This document shows positions 1 through 9,269 of a stretch of 64,000 bases of DNA, piece after piece. The stretch is taken from the NCBI GenBank assembly GCA_030710605.1, contig CP092872.1, positions 96,502,236 through 96,566,235 on the forward strand. The letters are read 5' to 3'. The notes beneath the pieces are model-generated. The model did no database searches, had not been told where the DNA came from, and saw only the letters and a list, made by a program, of their open reading frames with translations. The DNA comes from Cordylochernes scorpioides (lineage: Eukaryota; Arthropoda; Arachnida; Pseudoscorpiones; Chernetidae). The position numbers were made by a program, and so were the translations under genes. Position 1 is the stretch's first letter. Each line of letters opens with the position of its first letter.

Positions 1-70
1 GAAGTTGATTTATAAAAATATTGGTAATAAATTATTTGTTGATGTAGTTATATTTTTCTAAATCACACAC

Positions 71-262
71 ACAGCTTTATTAAGACCACCAGTCTTATAC
101 AGATTCATCACAGGAAGGAAGCATAAATGGAGCTCCTATACTCAAGGCAGCACCGGACCTGGAGACTGTTGGGTTCTGTGCTGATTGGAGTATAGGAGAT
201 CCATCTATGCTTCCTTCTTGTGGTGAATCTATATAAGACTGGTGGTCTCAATAAAGCTGTAT
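71..262. repeat. Snapback (hairpin) repeat 1
   Basis: Positions about 72-146 reappear as an imperfect reverse complement at about 187-261, with a 40-base spacer. The outer sequence at 47-79 also pairs with 489-525, so this hairpin is nested with the next one. No coding content seen. It looks like a non-autonomous snapback element; the family is not recognised. Confidence 0.75.
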
Positions 263-291
263 ATTCATGCTAAACGGATTGCGGATTTCGA

Positions 292-488
292 CAATTTAGA
301 AATAGGAGATCATATATCGCCGCAACTCTTCTTATTAACGCGATTAAAGGAAGCTTTCGGGCAAGCCCTTCTTCAGCTAACTATAGTGTACCTATAGTTA
401 GCTGAAGAGAAGGGCATGCCCGAAAGCTTCCTTTAATCTAGTTAATAAAAAAGATTTGCGGCGATATATGATCTCCTATTTCTAAAAA
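292..488. repeat. Snapback repeat 2, near-perfect palindrome
   Basis: The arms 292-390 and 393-488 are near-perfect reverse complements with almost no spacer, centred close to 391. The arm motif AAGCTTCCTTTAA recurs in isolation near 14155, suggesting a decayed relative there. Confidence 0.8.
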
Positions 489-505
489 GCTGTATATGTG
501 TGTTT

Positions 506-660
506 AATTTAGAAAAATATAGCTACCAATAATTTAATCAATTCTCTAAGTTTTAGTGACTCGCTACCACTCTCTGTCACCCTGAGGGGAGTGACAGAAA
601 GTACTGAAACGTCGAGAATTAAATAAAGTATTGATTGATGTAGCTATATTTTTCTAAATC
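506..660. repeat. Snapback repeat 3
   Basis: The ends (506-524 and 641-659) are exact reverse complements and the interior pairs imperfectly. The right end also repeats the sequence at 35-66, so neighbouring hairpins share a common border sequence. No gene is visible here. Confidence 0.7.
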
Positions 661-856
661 ATCCTTGTCGCTATTCTATCAACCATATAGGTATAAAAAG
701 ATTTATACTGGCCGAAGTATCTTCATTTTCAAGAACTATGAATGCTGGCCAGGCAGCCTCTATCTTCACGATAACCATATAGGTGAATATCAGTTCTTAG
801 ATTGGTATGTCCGGTCAATCAGACTCTTACAAGATGATCAATCCCTAGCCATATCC

Positions 857-905
857 ACTCATGGACAAAACTTATTCAAGTGGAAATTATTTGATGTCGT
901 CGGTT
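857..905 (+). mobile_element. Left end of a Tc1/mariner-type MITE (partial)
   Basis: Begins with CACTCATGGACAAAACTT, the terminal repeat shared with the full copy at 31097 and the copies at 47706 and 57952. Only the left part remains before SINE sequence begins. The stretch 660-856 before it holds no recognisable feature. Confidence 0.5.
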
Positions 906-916
906 GTATTATAGAG

Positions 917-1398
917 GGATAGTAGAGGAGTGTGGTATAAACCGACGGTTTCAGATAGCCATAACCCGGGATCGAATCCGCTTTGGGGAGTTTTTTTTTT
1001 TTTGAAGAAGAAGAAGAAATACATATAAAATGAAAGGATTTAAAAGCACGAATGTTTCTTTTACACACAATACAAACCCCTACTGCCCTTACTGCGATGA
1101 AATGTATTGTGTGTAAAAGAAACATTCGTGCTTTTAAATCCTTTCATTTTATATGTATAGATGGCGTGTTATTGCTTTGTGTTAAGAAATTCTTTCTTTA
1201 ATAGCTTTCGATTTTTTTAAAATTCCTACCCCACCAGTAAGTGTATGTAATCAAACGGGGCTCTGGCACACTTGAAAGTGCAAAATTCGAAGAGTTTTCT
1301 ACATATGTAGACATGTGGTGTACTCAGTAAAAGCAGTCGCTACCTACTACCCACCATGACTATCATGCCTAGTACGAAATGTACTAGGGAGAATAAAA
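917..1398 (+). mobile_element. tRNA-derived SINE split by a snapback insertion
   Basis: The head (917-1011) carries a degenerate polymerase III B box (GGGATCGAATCC) followed by a T-run. The body resumes at 1226-1398 with the family landmarks: a CACCAG stretch, the ACATATGTAGACATGTGG segment, and the CAGTCGCTA stretch before the tail. Between the two lies the hairpin at 1013-1170. This is an old copy of the family represented full-length at 10284-10595. Confidence 0.6.
1013..1170. mobile_element. Short snapback element inserted in a SINE
   Basis: The arms 1020-1074 and 1105-1158 are reverse complements. Ends and sequence match the larger element at 1952-2403, so this is an internally deleted copy. 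A possible target duplication, AAGAAAT, lies on both sides. Confidence 0.65.
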
Positions 1399-1399
1399 T

Positions 1400-1939
1400 T
1401 AATTACAGTTTATGTACAACTGTCTGAGCTGAAGAAGGGATTTTTCGAAAGTTTTTGTTTGCAAGAAAGAAAATGACCACTTATTAGAATACCTATTGAA
1501 ATGGAGGAAAACAACAGAAATGAAAGTAGAGGACTGTTTTAAATGAACCGATTCAAGAGAATGTTTTGTACATCAAAGAACAATAAATGGTTAACTGAAA
1601 CCCCACCTTTCGGCAATGTGGTCAACAATGGCATTGTGACTGGGAAATATGCAAATGTGTATACAACCGGTTGCCATACATGTGGAATAGCGACAAAGGA
1701 TCCAGCCGAGACAAAAGACGGAATTCTGGAGCACGAATTGAGTTGCTGAGAACAGGTCAGCCATAGCGGCATTGCTATCTGGAGACGGCATATTGATTTG
1801 TGCTGAGAGAACTCTGCCTAGAAACCCAAGTTGGCCAGATGTACCGAAGTGGGGAGGGAGTCACAACAAGATCTGCTTCAAAACTTTCCCAGGCACCGTT
1901 CAAAACTGATCAAACTTAAATATCATCCTATTTACAATA
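1400..1939. other. Gene-poor stretch, nothing recognised
   Basis: Short open frames exist on both strands around 1540-1790, but they overlap each other and show no family motif. I do not call a gene. Confidence 0.4.
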
Positions 1940-1951
1940 TAGATAATATTA

Positions 1952-2403
1952 TAAAATGAAAGGACTTAAAAGCACGAATGTTTCTTTTATACAAAATACA
2001 AACTTCTACTGTCCTTACTGCGATGAAAAAATATATTGGGAGGGCTTGGCTCATCAGTGGTGAACCCTCCCAGCGGTTTCGCCAATTTAATCCACCAGAC
2101 CGCTTCTCAGAGCTCTAATACTGTAATGGACGATTCTGCTTATATACGCAGCACTGAAGGATGGAATCTCAGAAATGGTTTTCAAGAAAACTATGGCCAT
2201 ATAAGCTTATAGGACAGTAGAATTACCTTCAAATATTTGCATCGAGCAATCGAGGGTTCACCACTGATGATCCAAGCCCTCCCAATATATTTTTTCATCG
2301 CAGTAAGGACAGTAGAAGTTTGTATTATGTATAAAAGAAACATTCGTGCTTTTAAGTTCTTTCATTTTATATGTATTGATGGCGCGTTAATGCTTTGTAT
2401 TAA
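1952..2403. mobile_element. Snapback element with 12-bp target duplication
   Basis: TAGATAATATTA occurs at 1940-1951 and again at 2404-2415, flanking the element exactly. The arms contain the shared block GGCTCATCAGTGGTGAACCC and its reverse complement. That block also occurs near 7265, 11235, 22775 and 43735, which defines a family called Z here. The long target duplication suggests retroposition rather than a cut-and-paste transposase. Confidence 0.7.
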
Positions 2404-2429
2404 TAGATAATATTACAACTAGATATTTT

Positions 2430-2720
2430 TGGCCATAGATATGACCTAGAAACTCTACCAGCTAAACACCTCTTTGGTAGATTTGGAAGATTCCATTAGA
2501 TACCGTGTGGATCTCAGGGAATAAAGTCCGCCTTTGACTGAAGAGTGCCATTATCCCGAAACCATGGTCTCCACGTTGACGTTTCTCAGCTTGCCAAAGC
2601 TGGTGTTGTGGCTTTGTCACCGACCCGAGGCCGATAGTTTGCGGCGATGGTCAATAGATGACGCCTATTTTTTTAGTCTATTTTGACAAGAGAAAGGTCA
2701 TAGCCTTTATTTTTATTGGT
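2430..2720 (+). mobile_element. Hammerhead family 2 repeat, decayed copy
   Basis: Shares about 200 bases with the reverse strand of 21770-21960, including the ribozyme position, the stretch CCAAAGCTGGTGTTGTGG and GTCACCGACCCGAG. The shared block continues downstream of the ribozyme cleavage site. This copy is more mutated than the one at 21.9 kb. Confidence 0.6.
2532..2575 (+). ncRNA. Degenerate type I hammerhead ribozyme, family 2
   Basis: Core elements are in order: CTGAAGAG, a damaged stem II, CGAAAC, CATG, then the GTC cleavage triplet. Compared with the intact relative at 21897-21940, stem I no longer pairs and stem II has two mismatches. Self-cleavage is unlikely. Confidence 0.55.
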
Positions 2721-2821
2721 CAATTTTCTCTCGACAAAATTTCCATCTATAATTTCCGTCTATATTTCAAATTGACATTTAGTGCCTTCTATCTGTGAAA
2801 TGATGAATTATAATCATTATG

Positions 2822-3193
2822 AAAAAATAGTACAAATGTGACATTGTACTGGGATAAGGTGCATAAATTAAGAAAAAGGCATCTCCTTATCGTGCAACTG
2901 AAATTTGCTGATGGCTTGCGCCATCTATCGGAATAAATATCAACTATTCTTGTTGATTTTTAATTATTCCAGAATTGGCCAAATACCCATTCTTGATTAA
3001 TCAAGAAAAGCTAACCACGGACGCGTTTCGGGCTGTTGGCCCTCATCAGCGTGGTGCAAGCTGTACCTCAATGTATTTGGCCAATTCTGGAATAATTAAA
3101 AATCAACGAGAATAGTTGATATTTATTCCGATAGATGGCGCAAGCCATCAGCAACTTTCAGTTACACGATAAGGAGATGCCTTTTTCTTAATG
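2822..3193 (-). mobile_element. Hammerhead-bearing snapback retroposon, family 1
   Basis: Two arms (about 2870-3005 and 3068-3193) are reverse complements. The loop between them holds a hammerhead ribozyme on the minus strand. TAATCATTATG at 2811-2821 and 3194-3204 is an 11-bp target duplication. The arms recur at 11850-12055, 32577-33192 and 58735-58809/63345-63410. No protein is encoded, so mobility would depend on enzymes from elsewhere, plausibly a Penelope-like or LINE reverse transcriptase (inference). Confidence 0.75.
3014..3055 (-). ncRNA. Type I hammerhead ribozyme, family 1, canonical
   Basis: On the minus strand the order is stem I ACCACG, core CTGATGA, stem II GGGC/GCCC with loop CAACA, core GAAA, C-GC-G, cleavage triplet GTC, stem I CGTGGT. 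Every universally conserved core base is present and stem I pairs fully over 6 bp. Stem III is minimal; ACGCGT is self-complementary, which suits cleavage as a dimer. Predicted cut after the C at plus position 3020. Confidence 0.85.
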
Positions 3194-3257
3194 TAATCAT
3201 TATGGGTGCAATTTTTGTGTTTGTAATTTGAAAGACAATCTTCAATTACACTAAAAT

Positions 3258-3343
3258 AAAGTTGAAAAGAAACACATGCGGGATAGTATTTTAAATGTCG
3301 TTTTACAATCATAAGCCGCATTATATTATATTTTATTATAAAT
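3258..3343 (+). repeat. 85-bp direct repeat next to the Helitron 3' end
   Basis: Nearly identical to 7160-7245 (landmark AAACACATGCGGGATAGTAT). The two copies bracket the Helitron/SINE region. Origin not recognised. Confidence 0.6.
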
Positions 3344-3357
3344 TACTTTATGTATTA

Positions 3358-3386
3358 CTAGACGCCGACCCGGGCTTCGCCCCGGG
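3358..3386 (-). mobile_element. Helitron 3' terminus
   Basis: Read on the minus strand, a GC-rich hairpin (CCCGGGGCGAAGCCCGGG) is followed by seven bases, then CTAG, then a T. A short hairpin just upstream of CTRR inserted between A and T is the usual Helitron 3' end. A Helitron coding fragment lies upstream on the same strand at 5110-5627, supporting one element. I could not place its 5' TC end. Confidence 0.6.
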
Positions 3387-3712
3387 ATTGACCCGTGTGC
3401 ATATCTACCCGAGTGATATATATTTAGATAAGATTTTTTTCAAATAATTGTTTTTACTCAAGGGAATGTTTGTAGTCTAGTACGTTGATATAATCAATCT
3501 ATCTGAATATTAGGAAAGGTCAGGTAATTTTTTTGTAGGGTGATGCTCTGAAAAAGAACGCTATACCACTTTATCACTAAACAAATTGGCGAGTCAAAAA
3601 TAAGCAACCTAAACAATCCATTAGCTTTGCAAGATAAGAACAGAAATAGAGAAATGCATGCAAAATTTTCAACACAAATCAAAATCTTTAATCCTCATTA
3701 TTATTATTTTTT

Positions 3713-3988
3713 TTTTTTTTGCTTATCCCTAGTACACGTGGTACAGGCCATGATAAGCATGGTGGGTAGTTAGCGACTGCTTTTTACTGTAAGCGCACCA
3801 CATGTCTACACATGTGAAAGCAGTTCGACTTTGCACTTACAAATGTGCCAGAGCCCCGTTTGGTTACTTGCACTCGCTGGTTGGGGTTGGACTTTTGCAA
3901 GAATCGGGGGGGCCATTGGAGCTTTTTTTTTTTTTAACAGAAAAAAGTGTCCAATGCGGGGATCGAACCCGGGACGTAGTGGTCGTAT
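3713..3988 (-). mobile_element. tRNA-derived SINE, 5'-truncated
   Basis: On the minus strand, a B box GGTTCGATCCC is followed by CGCATTGGACAC, a T-run, the common body, and an A-rich tail at the low-coordinate end. The head upstream of the B box is missing relative to 10284-10595. Confidence 0.75.
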
Positions 3989-4305
3989 TTTGTTTCTATT
4001 ACATTACATGGAATAGTTTTTTTTTTTTTCTAATAAAATTTACTGACCTCTTTGTTCACTGAAACCGAAACAATTTGATGAAACTATTGATATAATCAAT
4101 CTATCTGAATATTAGGAAAGGTCAGGTAATTTTTTTGTAGGGTGATGCTCTGAAAAAGAACGCTATACCACTTTATCACTAAACAAATTGGCGAGTCAAA
4201 AATAAGCAACCTAAACAATCCATTAGCTTTGCAAGATAAGAACAGAAATAGAGAAATGCATGCAAAATTTTCAACACAAATCAAAATCTTTAATCCTCAT
4301 TATTT

Positions 4306-4585
4306 TTTTTTTTTTTGCTTATCCCTAGTACACGTGGTACAGGCCATGATAAGCATGGTGGGTAGTTAGCGACTGCTTTTTACTGTAAGCGCACCACATG
4401 TCTACACATGTGAAAGCAGTTCGACTTTGCACTTACAAATGTGCCAGAGCCCCGTTTGGTTACTTGCACTCGCTGGTGGGGTTGGACTTTTGCAAGAATC
4501 GGGGGGGCTATTGGAGCATTTTTTTTTTAAACAGAAAAAAGTGTCCAATGCGGGGATCGAACCCGGGTCGTAGTGGTCGTATTTT
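4306..4585 (-). mobile_element. tRNA-derived SINE, second duplicated copy
   Basis: Copy of the SINE at 3713-3988 carried by the 0.6-kb tandem duplication. It differs by T-run length and small indels, and has the same 5' truncation. Confidence 0.75.
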
Positions 4586-5109
4586 GTTTCTATTACATTA
4601 CATGGAATAGTTTTTTTTTTTTCTAATAAAATTTACTGACCTCTTTGTTCACTGAAACCGAAACAATGTGTATGTTAGACCACTCTTTGTTCAACCTTAC
4701 ACATTGTTTAGGTCTCTTATTAGGTGCAAGATGTATACTTATGCTAAAATGGTAATTTGGGTAAACATAGGTAAATTCATGTTGGGCAGTATTGTTCAGC
4801 AAGCCAACACAGATATAACATTACGGTATGAAGCAAGTTGTGCTAAAACTAATATTTCCAATCAAATTATCAAAAAATAACACATACTATGTAATATAAA
4901 CACATGTATGTAAAATAAACACAATAAAATAACCAATAATTAAAAACCATAAATTTTTCTAACACAGTATACTTCTTAAGTAAGAATACCTTACCATGAA
5001 GGTTGAAAACCCTACACATTGAAACATGTGAAAAATGTAGCATGTGTGGTGTATGATGGGCTTGAAGAGAAAATATTTAAAAAAGATATTTATTGAAACT
5101 TTTGTAATA

Positions 5110-5627
5110 CCACACAAAATATGCATATTTACAGTTACAACTTGTCTAGCACCAAAAGATGGCATTTGGAATATAGAGTTATATCTACGGATATGCAGCA
5201 AGAAGGACTTCGATAGAGGATGTAGGCCAGAGAGCAAAGAGAAAATAGGTTCTGGAGGGGACTCAATAGAAAGTAGAGAAACTCTACCTTGTTTACAACA
5301 GAGGCCAAAGGGTTCATGTCTAAATCTCAAAGCAGAGCAAAACTGGCATACCCGAGACATTTGGCCTATATCGACAGATGAATCAGCTGTATAATCAATA
5401 TGGGTATTATACTGCAAACCTGAAAACGGCTTATGAGTCCAAAGCTGAATACGCTGAACAGGAACTTGCATAGTTTTTGCAGCTGCGACGCGGGCTTCAG
5501 AATACCTAAGACGGCGAAGCGCACGACGCGTCTCACTTTGAAGTGGTGTCTCAATAGCTATAGCATTCCTATATCTCCTGGAAGCAGCCGTATTCCTACC
5601 AATTAAAGGTCGGCTGCGGCGAGGCAT
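5110..5627 (-). pseudogene. Helitron Rep/helicase N-terminal fragment
   Basis: The minus-strand frame starting at 5627 opens with an Arg-rich N-terminus. It then has the pattern typical of the Helitron helicase-like N-terminal region: CQFC, an EPFGLCC motif, the PPEPIFSLLSG stretch, and an IRRYNSIFQMPSFGA block (roughly residues 80-165). After SFGA the similarity stops and the frame runs on into unrelated sequence to 4959. The Rep HUH motifs and helicase domain are absent. This is a truncated, non-functional remnant, on the same strand as the Helitron 3' end at 3358. Confidence 0.75.
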
Positions 5628-5729
5628 ATTCTGAAAAAAAATATTGAGATTAATAACAAAAGCTTAAAAACCAGCAATTTATAAACAAAGCATAAAAAAT
5701 ACCTGTCTTTTTGAGGTAAAAATCAAAAT

Positions 5730-6125
5730 TCCTAAATTTTTTCTTCAAAATAACCTTCCAGATATGTTAAAAAGATTATAAAAAACTAAAAGCATAATAT
5801 TAAAGTTAAAAAATTAATGTACAAAACCATTTATCATTAAAAAGCCTCAAAAATAGACCAACCGCAGGACACGGCAATGAAAAAGCATGCTTTTTTGAGG
5901 AAAAAAATAGAAATAAGAAATAAGAAAAAAGCATGCTTTTTCTTCAAAATAACCTTCCAGATATGTTAAAAAGATTATAAAAAACTCAAAGCATAATATT
6001 AAAAAGCTAAAAAATTAATGTACAAAACCAGTTATCATTAAAAAGCCTCAAAAATAGACCAACCGCAGGACACAGCAATGAAAAAGCATGCTTTTTTGAG
6101 GAAAAAAATAGAAATAATTTTCTAA
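5730..6125. repeat. About 200-bp tandem duplication in AT-rich DNA
   Basis: The segment around 5740-5930 recurs at 5937-6125 (landmarks AACCTTCCAGATATG and GCATGCTTTTTTGAGG). A smaller block at 6420-6460 also recurs at 6675-6715. No gene between 5640 and 6970. Confidence 0.7.
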
Positions 6126-6987
6126 AATACAAAATACAACCCCTATATGTTAAAAAAAACTATAAATAATCTAAATATAAAATACTTAATCAAATAAATT
6201 AAAATATCTTAAATAAAATTTTGAAAAAGGACCTCAAAAAGACAAATAAATGAATCTGTTAAAGAAATCCCTCGCTTATTTAAAATATAAATAACCTATT
6301 TTTTAGATACAACCCATATATGTAGAAAATATAATAAATAAACTGTATTTAAAAGATAAAAGCAATAATTAAAAAACTCCATAAGAAAATTTAAAAAAGG
6401 ACTTCAATAAATAAATACCAAATATTTCGAATTAGAGCAGTTATTTTAAACGGCGAATTAGATCAGTTAAATCTAAAAATGAAAATATATATATAAATAA
6501 ATAAAACATACAAAATATTTCAAGAGCAGTTATTAAGCTACGCTTGGCATCATAATGTTCGCATGTAAAGCTATTTCAGGCCTTACATATTTCTAACAAC
6601 CTTTTTGAAATAGGTTTTTGAAACATGGAAATTATAATACTTCAAATAAATAGAAATAGAGTGAACACAAATAAAACATACCAAATATTTCGAATTAGAG
6701 CAGTTATTTTAAACGGCGAAGTAGCGGAAAGTAGCGGAAAGTAAACACTTTTGAAAGTATAAATACTTTTACTCTGTTGAATTTTTTTGTATTTTATCGA
6801 TAACAGCAAAGTTATGTATTTTAAAGTTAGGAAAAATATTTTGATGTTAAGCAAAACCTGCTCCATCTCGTTTTACATAAATGTTGAAAATTTGGTTGAA
6901 ATTGATGCATTGTAACGAAAGTTTATAGTGATGTACTCTTATGAAATTTGCATTTTATTAATATAGATTTACGAACGGAAAAATATG

Positions 6988-7060
6988 TCCAGGGTAGCCT
7001 AGTGGACATGGTATCTGCCCGGTAATCGGAACACTGTGGGTTCGATTCCCATCCCTGGAC
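6988..7060 (+). tRNA. tRNA-like gene, possible anticodon GGT, likely degenerate
   Basis: A 73-base cloverleaf can be drawn. The acceptor TCCAGGG/CCCTGGA pairs over 7 bp and the T arm GTGGG/CCCAT over 5. Both polymerase III boxes are perfect (TAGCCTAGTGG and GGTTCGATTCC), and a TTTT terminator follows at 7063. The D stem is short. The anticodon stem has a mismatch at its top, and position 33 is C rather than U, giving GGT (Thr) only tentatively. A 12-bp perfect inverted repeat flanks it (6974-6985 and 7066-7077). It could be a tRNA pseudogene or a SINE relic. Confidence 0.5.
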
Positions 7061-7159
7061 ACTTTTATTTTTCCGTTTATCATTACTCTTCACAATTCAC
7101 CCTTTCATACCTCATCCAAAAAGTTAGAAATAATCGTTATTTCTCCTTGAAATAAATTT

Positions 7160-7245
7160 TGATTTTTCGTTGAAAAGAAACACATGCGGGATAGTATTTC
7201 AAATGTCGTTTTATAATCATAAGCCGCATTATATTATATTGTACT
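7160..7245 (+). repeat. Second copy of the 85-bp direct repeat
   Basis: Matches 3258-3343 with few differences and stops abruptly before a family Z fragment. Confidence 0.6.
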
Positions 7246-7261
7246 GAAATATATATATTGA

Positions 7262-7325
7262 GGAGGGCTGGCTCATTAGTGGTAAACCATCCCAGCGGTT
7301 TCTCCTGTTCTACCAGACCGCTATA
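7262..7325 (+). repeat. Family Z repeat fragment
   Basis: Degenerate copy of the block GGCTCATCAGTGGTGAACCC followed by the CAGCGGTTTC segment that defines family Z. Confidence 0.5.
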
Positions 7326-7329
7326 ATTA

Positions 7330-8130
7330 TTACATAGATTGTTTATCTTCTTAATTAAGATATATTCTTATTTGACTGTGCTGCTCTGTCTGAGGAAAGA
7401 CGAAAACTAAATGATAAAACGGGGCAACTTTGTCCTTCATTTCCGGCACTAATTAATGAAATATCAAAGAATAGGTATATAGCGGTGGCGATATTTGGAT
7501 TCCACAAGACTATATCCCGGAAAAAGGCCACACAGTGTTCTCCCCATCCATTGTGAACTGGCGAATCCCGTATAGGGCGAGAGGCCCTAAATAAAGGCTT
7601 TTTGTTGTTGTTGTTAAGATATATTGCGTTAATAATGTCAAGTAGCTCCATCCAGATGGGACAACTGTCAATCATCCCTGGACCCCGGGGGGGACCACAG
7701 GTGTGGGGGCTTCTGGGAAGCTGATCTGTAAATAAGGAAAACGGGACGGTGGCTAAGGCCGGTCATTAGGATCATCTTTTTAACTTGGGGTAAGTTGTAC
7801 AAAACTCTCTCTCCCTATAAATACCCCTTATAATAAATTATTTATTCTCAAATTTGCCCTTGCTTTATTTATCTCCGCGACAATATAAAAGAACAAAAAG
7901 GAGCTCCTTTATCGCAATGTAGTAATGACAATCAAAAAGTAGTTCTCTACATCCTAACATATAGAATAACTGATGATGATATACATTGTAATGTATGGAG
8001 ATGTCTCAGCAGGCTTCCCATCCGACATGCAGTCATAGGCCAGAGTGGAAGTGTACTAACCTGAAGACAAAAGACATCCACACACATAGGAACATGGCAT
8101 GGTTACCTTGGTTTAAACATTTGACATTTA
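7330..8130. other. Stretch without a recognisable gene
   Basis: A 106-codon minus-strand frame at 7355-7675 has no motif I recognise and no supporting context. A G-run lies near 7686. I see nothing else I can support. Confidence 0.3.
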
Positions 8131-8139
8131 AACACTTTT

Positions 8140-8397
8140 ATTGACATCTTGTCAATTAGGTTTTACAAAATAAATGAAGAATATTGGGAATATTTACAAT
8201 GATTTATGAGTGAGGAAGGCTCCACCATCTTGATAGGGTCCTCCTCCAGACCAGGATTCTTGGAACCCCCGTAACTCCAGGATCAGGAAGTGCTTGTAGA
8301 TACGGGTATTGGCAGATGCCATGATGGCCAAGATACCTTGGTTTAATGGGAAGAGAAGGTGAGATGGACTATGGAGAATCATTAGATTTCTGGTCAA
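8140..8397 (-). pseudogene. Unrecognised gene relic, copy 1, segment B
   Basis: The minus-strand frame contains LAIMASANTRIY, then a GFQESWSGGGPYQDGG stretch, and stops at 8194. A 3' tail follows with the 15-base palindrome TTGACAAGATGTCAA at 8142-8157, overlapping an AATAAA signal. The block resembles the plus strand at 21360-21490 (LAILVSAKTHIY) and 21690-21745 (SGGELSQGGEAFLA). Conserved peptide plus polyadenylation signal suggests a real terminal exon. I do not recognise the family and assign no function. Confidence 0.4.
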
Positions 8398-8506
8398 TCA
8401 GGCAGCATGGCGACCGTGTTAGACTACTGTCTTTGTGCTGCTGTTTCTGGTCCCAGAAAGAACCCAGATTTAATGATGATAGTAACGTTAGACAATTAAA
8501 ATAATT

Positions 8507-8840
8507 TTATTGACATCTTGTCAATACATGCACACAGTCTGCACTATTTAAAAATATATAATATGCATTATATACACTATGTACAAAGAACATGGCGCCT
8601 CTATACCACCGCTGCAGAGTTTGGTGGAGAATCACCAGCGGGTATCCAGCGACACCACGTATTTCGCGATCTACGAAGAATACGTAGATCGCGTATTTTG
8701 CCGCTAAGGAGATGGTGATGGCGTGGTCCTCGAGACCTACTGGAAACGTTAGAGAGGGCGAACCTTTTTGTACATCCATGTCCAATATGTAAACTATCAA
8801 GGCCAATATGTTTATATCCTGAATTATCTTCTTGGACAAT
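8507..8840 (-). pseudogene. Unrecognised gene relic, copy 1, segment A
   Basis: The minus-strand frame holds LEDHAITIS, KYAIYVFFVD, EIRGVAG and ILHQTLQRW. The same peptide, with scattered substitutions, is on the plus strand at 14996-15150. The segment ends at a copy of TTGACAAGATGTCAA followed by AATAAA near 8507-8523. The DNA includes a hairpin around CGATCTACG/CGTAGATCG, so the opposite strand is also open. The minus sense is preferred because of the polyadenylation-like end. Function unknown. Confidence 0.4.
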
Positions 8841-8999
8841 GTTAACGATCTTTCTGGGTACCATCTAGTCTTCTCCGACGGTACATTTTATTTGACGCCA
8901 TTTTTAAGTTGCATAAGGCTGAGTCAAAAGACGATCCATCAAGGTTGATGTTTCTATGTAAAACCTTCTTATGTACAACATATAAAATATGACATAAAT

Positions 9000-9262
9000 A
9001 CATATTACTTATCCCAAGTACACATGTTAAAGGCCATGATAATCATGGTGGTTAGTTAGCGCTAGCTTTAACTGTAAGTGCACCACATTTCTACATATGT
9101 AGAAAGCAGTTCGACTTTTAAACATACGAATGTGTCAGAGCAAGGACGTTTGGTTATTTGCATTCACTAGTGTGGTGGTACATATACAAGAATCGGGGGA
9201 CATTGGAGTTAAAGAAGAAGTGATCAAAGATGGATTCGATTTCTGGTCTTATTGTCGAAAAT
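9000..9262 (-). mobile_element. Diverged tRNA-derived SINE
   Basis: Minus-strand copy of the SINE family. The CAGTTCGACTTT-like body, ACATATGTAGAAA segment and a B-box remnant near 9236-9248 are visible. Old and mutated. Confidence 0.6.
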
Positions 9263-9269
9263 GGACGCT

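Larger units (their letters stand above)
3485..4664. repeat. Tandem duplication of about 0.6 kb
   Basis: Unit one (3485-4086) and unit two (4087-4664) differ only in T-run lengths and a handful of bases. Each carries one SINE copy. The near identity indicates a recent duplication inside older repeat DNA. Confidence 0.9.

Noticed and set aside
3494..3682. 62-codon minus-strand frame, repeated at 4096-4284
   Set aside because: Identical because of the tandem duplication, not because of coding constraint; no motif or start context.
7355..7675. 106-codon minus-strand frame
   Set aside because: No recognisable domain, no paralogue in the window and an atypical composition; likely a chance frame.
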